From: Syngnathus acus | Taxonomy: Eukaryota; Chordata; Actinopteri; Syngnathiformes; Syngnathidae | Direction: 5' to 3' | NCBI RefSeq assembly: GCF_901709675.1 | Contig: NC_051090.1 | Location: 10,611,342-10,675,341 of the forward strand | Length of the DNA stretch: 64,000 bases | In this document: piece after piece, positions 60,427-64,000 of the stretch | Layout of the letters: every line of letters starts with the position of its first letter | How positions within the stretch are numbered: position 1 is the first letter of the stretch | Made by a program: the position numbers and the translations under genes | The notes under the pieces: generated by a model | Seen by the model: the letters and a program-made list of their open reading frames with translations, nothing else | Database searches by the model: none | What the model was told of the DNA's origin: nothing

Positions 60427-61410
60427 CGAGGTCTCCTGCTGCTGTGGGCAGGGGCTTCTGGGATACATCAGCAGCCTGAAGAGGAAGCGCCCCTTCCTCC
60501 TCCTCCTCCTCCTCCTCCTCCTGTCTCGCAAAGAACAGCAAGTCGCGCTTGACTGCGTTGCTTCCTCCTCTTGATGTTGGACTCGCTTGCAGCGTATGCC
60601 TTCTTGTTCTTTTGTTATCTATCTATTCTCAACCCTACCCCTGCCATCCCTTTCCCGACAGGCCAAACTGTGTTGACGTTCTTTTTAGTCTGTACAATAG
60701 ATGCAAATGACCAAAACGGTGACTGCGATAGGCAAATTGTGACCTTCGCGGGCCGCCGCCGGCTTTTGCTGTTATTCCTCGTCGAAAGCATGTTACGCCC
60801 CTCTCTTTGGCGTTCTTTTCACCTCCTTTTGCCTAAAACTGACCATTAGTTCAAATGAAAAGGAGAAGTCCCAAAACAGAAGAACACTTGAATGCAACAC
60901 TGATGTTAAGCAACACCCAATAAAGTTCGTCTATGACATCATGATGAGTTAATCATGGAAAGGCAAACTGTAGTGTGGACAGAACATTGCTTGTTTTGCT
61001 TAATTTGTTTGGATTGACATAAGAGTGGAAGACATGTATTTGCATTCATCTGGTCGGTGACCATTTTGACAACGGTTCACACGTAGAGGTGGAGACAGAT
61101 TTGTGAGCGAAAAGCAGGTAACGCAATGGAAAAGATTTGGGGAGGTGATTAAAACTTCCAGCAGCACAAGACGGAAAAACGTGTGAAATCCATCCTTTGT
61201 CCAGGCTGGCTGCTCCCAAATCTGGCCCACAGCTCAGCTCAGCCTCTCTCACGTGGGGCTCCCTCCTTTTGCCCAAACACGGTGATAAGAACTCAGGCGT
61301 TACCAACTGACAACCGACACTCCAAACTAAAACGTTGTTCCTTCATGCGGAGTGCCAATTTGTTCCTGTCTCTTTAAATGTGATGTTCTTGTGCGTGAAG
61401 TGGACTTTTT
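60427..61410. other. Promoter-side spacer of the rgs13-like gene
   Basis: It holds a (CTC)n tract at 60,498-60,521. Nothing else is recognised. Confidence 0.45.
60498..60521. repeat. (CTC)n microsatellite
   Basis: Eight CTC units about 70 bp upstream of the TATA box of the rgs13-like gene. Confidence 0.9.
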
Positions 61411-61730
61411 AAAGATTAAGATTAAAGATTAAAGTCCCAATGATCGTCACACACACACCTGGGTGTGGTGAAATTTGTCCTCTGCATTTAACCCATCCCC
61501 GTGTGATTTTAATCCATCCCCTGGGGGAGAGGGGAGCAGTGAGCAGCAGTGGTGCCGCGCTCGGGAATCAGTTGGTGATCTAACCCCCCAATTCCAACCC
61601 TTAATGCTGAGTGCCAAGCAGGGAGGCAATGGGTCCCATTTTTATAGTCTTTGGTATGACCCGGCCGGGGTTTGAACCCACAACCTTCCAGTCTCAGGGC
61701 GGACACTCTACCACTAGGCCACTGAGTTGG
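61411..61730 (-). mobile_element. tRNA-derived SINE, second family
   Basis: On the minus strand the head reads CCAACTCAGTGGCCTAGTGG with an A-box-like segment (complement of 61,706-61,721) and a B box GGTTCAAACCC (complement of about 61,668-61,678). A body with GGGATGGGTTAAATGCAGAG and an AATCTTTAATCTT-type tail at about 61,411-61,434 follow. The tail and body differ from the SINE at 5.5 kb, so this is another family. No clean target duplication was found. Confidence 0.82.
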
Positions 61731-63041
61731 TTTTGCACTTGAGACGCTGATGAAGTTCCCCAATTAGGCACCATTGACGGAACTCACTTCCTTTTTGCTG
61801 CCATGGTAACCGCTGGGATGGCGAGAAAAGAGACAGATTGTGTGTGAGGAAGATGGCGCAATGTCATGTGGGAGACGTGAGACCTTTGCCATTTATCAGG
61901 AACAGCCCGACGCCTTCGCTGTCATTACCGCATTCGCCGTCCTCAAAATTGTCGTGCTCATCCAAAGTCGGAGTAATATAAATTGCTGTGACGTTGTGTG
62001 TGTTTATTTCAAACATCTCAGTATTGACAGCGGCTAATACAACTAGCGTTAGCTTGCTAATAACCCCGCTATATTGAGTTTGTGCACGCACGCCAGTTCA
62101 CAGCCAAGGATGTTCTTTTGTGAAGCAATCCAAGGCAATCAAGAGAGTGAACAAAATCTTTTATTCCAGTTTAAATGTGATTTTAAATTGTAAACACACA
62201 GGTTTTAGTCACGGCCCGAGCGTGCACTCGCATTTGTCTCCCCGTCGGAGTGCGATGAGATGATTCCCCTAACAAGGCAGCGGATTCCAGCTGATCTGTT
62301 CCGCATCAGGTGGTCTGATGACTCTAGCGGTGTCGTTTTAAGGCCCCGAGGTATTATTAGCTGCCTCCCGACTCCTTTTTAAGGCACAATTTTGTTGAAT
62401 GAGGCCGTTCGGAGAGCAGAGGAGGATGAAGGCTTATTGCGGGGGTTACCTTTTTCCACTTTGCTCCACGCGCTCACTGGTGTGCGGCGCGAACTCGGCT
62501 TCTAATTAGAGGACATATCAGACATGGGACGGGCTAAACTTGCCGGCTGACTTGTGGAAACTCTTCTCCGCTGACTAATGCCCATCAGCATGCTTCCACT
62601 TAGTCAGTCGGGAAGATAAATATAGTCTTGCTTCAAAACTGTCAAATGCTGTCGTCATGTCGAGTGGATAGATAAAATTTACACCCCCCTGTTGAAATGC
62701 CTTTTTTGGGGATGTTGGCCTGAATAATGTGAACCAGACGAATCCTTTCGAATCCGTCATGACGACTAGAATAATGCGCACAATGATCACGCCTTTTTGA
62801 CAAGATTGAGATTTCTTTCACTTACTGTCAACATTTATTCACTTCCCAGGTTCCCTTCATATTTAGCTTCATCAGGTGTTCAGCTCTATTGTTTATTCTG
62901 CACATACAGCAATGTCGCCCAATGTCTCTTTTTTTTCAACTTAGCGGAGACAACCTACTATTGACTGACTTCTACCTCTCTCTTTCACCAGCCCACAAAG
63001 CAAATCAACAAAATTCCAACTTTACTTTCTTTGGTCCGAGT
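61731..63041. other. Stretch without recognised gene
   Basis: Spacer, and probably the 3' UTR of the minus-strand RGS gene at its right side. No exons or repeats are recognised. Confidence 0.45.
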
Positions 63042-63932
63042 CTAAATGTACCACCTGCTTCTGGTTTTCTGCTTCAGTCTCAGGTAAACCTCAGACTGCA
63101 GGAATCTCGGGCAGGAGTCTCTCTCCATGAGCAGGTAAACATGCTTCTGGGCCTCGTCGAAGCATGTTGGACTGGGCCGGTCCAAGGTTTCCTTGATCTT
63201 TTCGCGAATGTGTTGGTCCACATTGATCTGAAAGGGACGAGGATTAAGTACGGAACATGTCGTCTTCCGACGACCAATGTGGGTGACCGACGCACCTCTT
63301 TACAGGCTGTAGGCTGGATGAACTCCTGGTAAATCCCTCTGGCTTTCCACAGGAGGTTGTCTTGGGAGGCATTTGCCCGAAAGTTCTCGCATGTCAGCCA
63401 GAACTCGATGTTTTCATCACTGAACTCAGATTGCAGATAGGAGTGGAAGGCTGCTAAGTACACTGTGGCCAAAGAAAGAATACATGAGGACAGAAAAAGT
63501 GGGTAAGGAAATACAAAACCAAGCACATCCCCTCAAACGATACCTTTATTCTGGAGTAAGTCTTCAAGACTCGGATGGCATTTGATGTCATTCAGTGGGC
63601 TGTAAACAAAAACAACAACACAAAAAGGAGTCCACAAGTATTTTTGTTTTGATTCTAAGGCTCGTCGCGAGGTCGCTTAACCTTCGCAAAGCTTTCTCAA
63701 TCACACAGTTGCCGCCTTACCTTCTGGTCCGTTTGACATGTTTGATCAGATCCGTTATCTTAAAGAGACCAAGCTTGGAAAAAAACGGATTTGTGAATTG
63801 TGACATTTCTGCCCGATCAAGTTCCGGTATTCAGACGCAGACTGCTCCCGTGTTTGCCTTTAAGCTAACACGAAAGGTGGGACAGCCAGAAGAAGGTGTG
63901 ACGGCGCTTACGTGAAGGGCCTGCTCGCACAT
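63042..63932 (-). CDS. R4-type RGS protein, divergent (rgs1/rgs21-like)
   Basis: Five coding exons on the minus strand (63,932-63,912; 63,773-63,721; 63,599-63,544; 63,462-63,296; 63,227-63,042) join in phase and give 160 residues starting MCEQALH. The frame stays open upstream to the window edge, so a longer N-terminus cannot be excluded. The RGS box is clear: [19 protein letters not shown], then KEINVD with the key Asn101, CFDEAQKHVYLLMERD and PRFLQSEVY. Odd points: Cys138 replaces the Tyr of the DSYPRF block; exon 3 is 56 bp instead of 62, and the usual Trp before the RGS core is replaced (KCHPSLEDLL). It belongs to the same tandem cluster. Human has RGS1, RGS21 and RGS18 in this position; I cannot choose between them. 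Confidence 0.72.
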
Positions 63933-64000
63933 GCTTCGACGTGCAGAGAAGCGGCCGTCAACAGGCCGACTCTCACGCTCGGTAATCTTTGACTCACAGC

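Overview
The window is vertebrate nuclear DNA, most likely from a ray-finned (percomorph teleost) fish. The genes have short GT-AG exons and long introns. The repeats are fish-like: a Rex3/RTE-type LINE ending in GATG repeats, tRNA-derived SINEs, hAT MITEs with CAGGGGTGTC ends, a Tc1-like relic and many microsatellites. No species can be named from the sequence alone.

Layout. About 1-28 kb is gene-poor and holds only mobile elements and microsatellites that I can identify. A GC-rich block at 28.4-29.0 kb looks like the promoter and 5' noncoding exon of b3galt2; its single coding exon lies at 33,798-35,129 (+). After another gene-poor stretch come glrx2 (three coding exons, 43,113-43,933, +) and uchl5 (eleven coding exons, 44,450-47,783, +), only about 370 bp apart between poly(A) signal and start codon. 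The right part carries three R4-type RGS genes in tandem on the minus strand: an rgs2 gene (50,460-51,537), an rgs13-like gene (59,094-60,333) and a third, more divergent one (63,042-63,932) whose upstream part may leave the window.

Gene order and relative orientation (b3galt2, glrx2, uchl5 one way; the RGS genes the other way) match the human 1q31.2 block B3GALT2-GLRX2-UCHL5-RGS2-RGS13-RGS1/21/18. This is the strongest support for the names. CDC73 and RO60, which belong to that block in human, were not seen. All exon models were built by eye from splice sites, reading phase and family similarity; all junction phases close without stops.

Functions are diverse: Golgi glycosylation (b3galt2), thiol redox chemistry (glrx2), proteasome-associated deubiquitination (uchl5) and shut-off of G-protein signalling (RGS cluster). 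They are neighbours by ancestry rather than a pathway. I found no evidence of a new biological system. The most unusual items are a young fold-back hAT element with arms of about 290 bp, four hAT MITEs whose target duplications all fit nnnTAnnn, a SINE nested in a MITE whose empty counterpart is also in the window, a LINE with a captured internal-deletion junction, a G-rich minisatellite growing inside a MITE, an overlapping upstream ORF on b3galt2, and long simple-sequence or palindromic tracts beside the rgs2 and glrx2 promoters.
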